From JANQPX01 sp039028235 (GTDB taxonomy: Bacteria; Pseudomonadota; Alphaproteobacteria; Geminicoccales; Geminicoccaceae), in the NCBI GenBank assembly GCA_039028235.1, contig JBCCIN010000257.1, forward strand, positions 1-7,657: a stretch of 7,657 nucleotides of DNA, written 5' to 3'. This document shows, piece after piece, positions 5,260 to 7,657 of the stretch. Both the position numbers and the translations under genes were made by a program. A model generated the notes under the pieces. That model worked only from the letters and a program-made list of their open reading frames with translations. It was not told the origin of the DNA and did not search any database. Numbering within the stretch: position 1 is the first letter of the stretch; the number at the start of each line of letters is the position of its first letter.

Positions 5260-6372
5260 ATGGCCACAGCCGCGACCGAAAGATCTGCGGAAAGAAAAAG
5301 CAAACGGCGCAGGCTCGCGCCGGGGTTCATGGTTCTCGGTACGATCGTCGTCTGGTCGACGACGGTGGCGCCGCTCACGGTCCTGCTGAGTTGGTTTCTC
5401 GAACAGCCGACCGGAAGCTGGCTGCTTGCGAGCCTGGTGCTGGCGCCGGTTGCGGTCATCGGGCTTTGGCGTGTCATTCAAAGCCGGAACCTGCGCCTGC
5501 GCTGGCCGGTGATGCAGTATTTCGGCTGGGGCGCCGTCTTGCTGCCGCTGACCCTGGCCGGCGCTATTCTCACAATATGGTTGCCCGAGCGCACCGTCGC
5601 CCTGGTTGTTTTCATGGCTTGGATGGTGCTCGGCGCGGCTGGCGTCTTTGCTGCGACGAACATAAGAGAGCGCCGTCTCGCTTTCGATCACGAACGACTC
5701 GACCGCGCCTACAAGCTGGTGCAGTTGAGCGACATCCATGTCGGCTCGCGTAGCTCGGCCTTTTTGCGCCGGGCCGTCGAGCAGGCCCTTCGCCATGAGC
5801 CCGACATGCTCCTGATCACAGGTGATCTGCTCGATGCCAGTGCTGTTCAAGCGGAGGAACTCGCTGCCCTTTCAGGCCTGCCATGCCCGGTTTTTCTCTC
5901 GCTTGGCAATCACGAGCGCTATATCGATCTGGACGCGGCGATCGCGATGATCGAAACGCATGGCGTCCATATATTGCGCAGCCAGGCGACGATCCACGGG
6001 CAGCTGCAGATCATCGGGATCGACGATGCCGATCATGAAGATCATGTCGAGCGCGAGCTGCCGCAGATCGCCTTAAGCGACAAGCATTATCGCGTGCTGC
6101 TTTATCACCGTCCGGACGGTTGGGCCGCTGCGCGTGACGCCGGCATCGACCTGATGCTCGCCGGGCATACCCATGCGGGCCAGATCTGGCCGTTCAATGT
6201 TCTGGTCAAATGGCGCTTCCCGCATATGACGGGCCTCTTCAGCGATCAGGATCGACATCTCTATGTGTCGCCCGGCACCGGTTGTTGGGGGCCGATCATG
6301 CGGCTGGGCACGCGTGCTGAGATGACAGTCGTCGATCTCCTGCCGGCGACCGGTTCCAGCGGGGAGCGATGA
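5260..6372 (+). CDS. Membrane-anchored metallophosphoesterase (YkuE-like)
   Basis: The 370-residue protein has a basic N-terminus, about four membrane helices (roughly 23-47, 53-72, 86-108 and 112-132) and a C-terminal calcineurin-like phosphoesterase domain. All metal-binding motifs are intact: LSDIHVG with Asp158 and His160, GDLLD with Asp189, GNHE with Asn217 and His218, YHRP with His283, and GHTHAGQ with His303 and His305. The order and the GHTHAGQ ending match the YkuE-type branch, whose members hydrolyse phosphoester or pyrophosphate bonds, some of them in lipid precursors. The substrate here is unknown. The positive N-terminus and the basic stretch RERR (136-139) after the last helix would put both ends, and the catalytic domain, in the cytoplasm. 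It is divergent from the lysozyme-like gene and shows no clear functional link to it. Confidence 0.92.
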   Translation: MATAATERSAERKSKRRRLAPGFMVLGTIVVWSTTVAPLTVLLSWFLEQPTGSWLLASLVLAPVAVIGLWRVIQSRNLRLRWPVMQYFGWGAVLLPLTLAGAILTIWLPERTVALVVFMAWMVLGAAGVFAATNIRERRLAFDHERLDRAYKLVQLSDIHVGSRSSAFLRRAVEQALRHEPDMLLITGDLLDASAVQAEELAALSGLPCPVFLSLGNHERYIDLDAAIAMIETHGVHILRSQATIHGQLQIIGIDDADHEDHVERELPQIALSDKHYRVLLYHRPDGWAAARDAGIDLMLAGHTHAGQIWPFNVLVKWRFPHMTGLFSDQDRHLYVSPGTGCWGPIMRLGTRAEMTVVDLLPATGSSGER

Positions 6373-7657
6373 TCAGGAGGGCGGCCTCATCCTGAAGATC
6401 TTGCCCGTCTTGCCGAACGGACCGAATTCGTCGCTGGTCAGGATGTAGAGCTCGCCCTCGGAGTCCTCGGCGACGCTGATGATGCGCGTGTTCAGTTCCA
6501 GCAGTTTTTCGAAGGACCAGAGATCGCGCCAGCGCGGTGGCGGCGTGGCGACGAAGATCTGGCCTGACGGCTGCTCGAACGCGGCACTCCAATCGGCGAA
6601 GACCAGCTTGCCCTGAAGGTCCGGCAGCGCGTCTCCGCGATAGATGCGGCCGCCAACCACGGCGGTGCCTACTCCGGTCGCGTCGACCTTGGTATCAGGA
6701 TGCATAACCTGCATGTTCGGGTATTCGACGATCGGCTCCTGGATGGGCGAGCCATCAGCGCCGTGGCGCGGACAGTTTTCGGGCGGTTCTCGCGGGGCCA
6801 TGCGATCGACACAGTGGGTGCCTTCGCGAATGGGCCAGCCGTAGTTGCCGGGGCGATCGATCAGGTAGATCGCTTCCCAGAGCGTCTCGGCGATCGCCGT
6901 CGCTAGGAGATCGCCGCTGCCGTTCTTGTCGAAGGCGATGCGATAGGGATTGCGAAAGCCGAAGGCGTAGATCTCGTCCAGGCCAGGCCTGCCAACGAAG
7001 GGATTGTCGTTCGGGATGCTGTATGCGGGGAAACCGCCATCGACATCGATGCGCAGAATGCTGCCGAAGAGCGAGCTGGTGTCCTGGGCGAGGCGATCCC
7101 AATAGAGCTGCTCCGCCGGCACGTCGAATGCGGACCAGATCACCTCCTCGCCGACGCCATGCGCGCCGCCACCGTCGCCGAGCCCGATATAGAGATAGCC
7201 GTCCGGTCCGAAGGCGAGACCGCCGCCATTGTGCTTGCGGCTCGGCCAGTCGAGCTCGATCAGGGTACGCTCCGTGCCGAGGTCGACGCTGTCGGCTTCC
7301 GGCGCAAGAGTAAGCTCGGAAATGCGGCGCGTGTAGTTCCAGCCTTTGGGAGCGCTCTCACGGAGTGGGGCGGCGTAGCTCACATAGACGCGGCCATTGC
7401 TGTTGAAATCGGGATGCAGCGCGAAGCCGAGCAGACCGCGCTCCTCGAAGTCGTTTTTCAACTCCAAAAGATGCGGCCGAAGGTCAAGGAACGGCGTTGC
7501 CGACATCTGGCCATCCGCCTCGAGCACGATCACCATACCCTGCTGCTCGACCACGAACAGGCGACCGCTGCCATCGTCGGGATCGGCGAGATCAATTGGC
7601 GCGGTCAGCCCCTCGGCGATCACCTCCAACTCAACCGCCGCCGCTGCGAGCGGCGCG
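6373..7657 (-). CDS. Exported PQQ-dependent sugar dehydrogenase family protein (5' end cut by window)
   Basis: The frame is open to the right edge. A TTG at 7629-7627 could be read as a start, but the codons before it encode APLAAAAVE, which looks like the end of a Sec signal peptide with cleavage near AAA-VE. The true start therefore lies beyond the window. The mature part is a soluble glucose/sorbosone dehydrogenase (GSDH, YliI-like) six-bladed propeller. Visible motifs include GRLFVVEQQG, ERGLLGFALHPDF, RKHNGGGLAFGPDGYLYIGLG (His codon at 7233-7231, the likely catalytic base), GNYGWP, and the final GGRIYRG with GKLVFADW. The family oxidises aldose sugars in the periplasm with pyrroloquinoline quinone; the exact sugar is not predictable. 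The C-terminus is complete, and its stop abuts that of the phosphoesterase gene. Confidence 0.9.
   Translation of the reverse strand, partial: APLAAAAVELEVIAEGLTAPIDLADPDDGSGRLFVVEQQGMVIVLEADGQMSATPFLDLRPHLLELKNDFEERGLLGFALHPDFNSNGRVYVSYAAPLRESAPKGWNYTRRISELTLAPEADSVDLGTERTLIELDWPSRKHNGGGLAFGPDGYLYIGLGDGGGAHGVGEEVIWSAFDVPAEQLYWDRLAQDTSSLFGSILRIDVDGGFPAYSIPNDNPFVGRPGLDEIYAFGFRNPYRIAFDKNGSGDLLATAIAETLWEAIYLIDRPGNYGWPIREGTHCVDRMAPREPPENCPRHGADGSPIQEPIVEYPNMQVMHPDTKVDATGVGTAVVGGRIYRGDALPDLQGKLVFADWSAAFEQPSGQIFVATPPPRWRDLWSFEKLLELNTRIISVAEDSEGELYILTSDEFGPFGKTGKIFRMRPPS

Noticed and set aside
5245..5850. 201-residue minus-strand frame opposite the metallophosphoesterase gene
   Set aside because: It is very rich in His, Arg, Gln and Pro, typical of antisense shadow, while the plus frame carries all phosphoesterase motifs.
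7627..7629. TTG as the start of the sugar dehydrogenase gene
   Set aside because: The frame stays open upstream to the window edge and encodes a signal-peptide-like end (APLAAAAVE), so the real start is outside the window.

Overview
The base composition (GC-rich, strong G/C preference at third codon positions) and the gene families suggest an alphaproteobacterium, plausibly of the Hyphomicrobiales (Rhizobium/Mesorhizobium-like). This is inference from style and gene content only; no rRNA, tRNA or taxonomic marker is present. There is no CRISPR array, insertion sequence or integrase.

Layout. Bases 1-344 carry no convincing gene apart from, perhaps, the last 13 codons of an upstream reading frame. 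They hold two small palindromes, a weak sigma-54-like motif and a good ribosome binding site. A plus-strand gene (345-1583) encodes a DUF2235/Tle1-type alpha/beta hydrolase whose C-terminal third looks like a LecA (PA-IL)-type calcium-dependent lectin domain. It converges, across 6 bp, on a minus-strand set read from right to left. First comes a lysozyme/chitosanase-like protein with a degenerate peptidase-M15-like N-terminus (3931-5112). Next is a lipoprotein of unknown family (2841-3839). Last is a second, lectin-less DUF2235 hydrolase (1590-2786). Just upstream of the minus-strand set lies a short stretch that looks like the 3' end of a lost gene. It overlaps an in-frame ATG of the next gene as ATGA and contains nested direct and inverted repeats.

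The right-hand 2.4 kb looks like ordinary housekeeping or accessory metabolism. It holds a four-helix membrane metallophosphoesterase (5260-6372, plus) and a 5'-truncated exported PQQ-dependent sugar dehydrogenase (6373 to the right edge, minus). Their stop codons abut in the palindrome TGATCA.

How they may work together. Bases 345-5112 read as a cell-envelope-targeting island: two phospholipase-type hydrolases, a candidate murein hydrolase without a signal peptide, and a lipoprotein that would sit in the periplasm or outer membrane. DUF2235 is the catalytic domain of Tle1 type VI secretion lipase effectors, and leaderless murein hydrolases beside lipoproteins fit effector/immunity logic. No VgrG, Hcp, PAAR or other secretion component is visible, so the secretion link is a hypothesis. 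The most distinctive item is the apparent fusion of a Tle1-type lipase to a LecA-like lectin.
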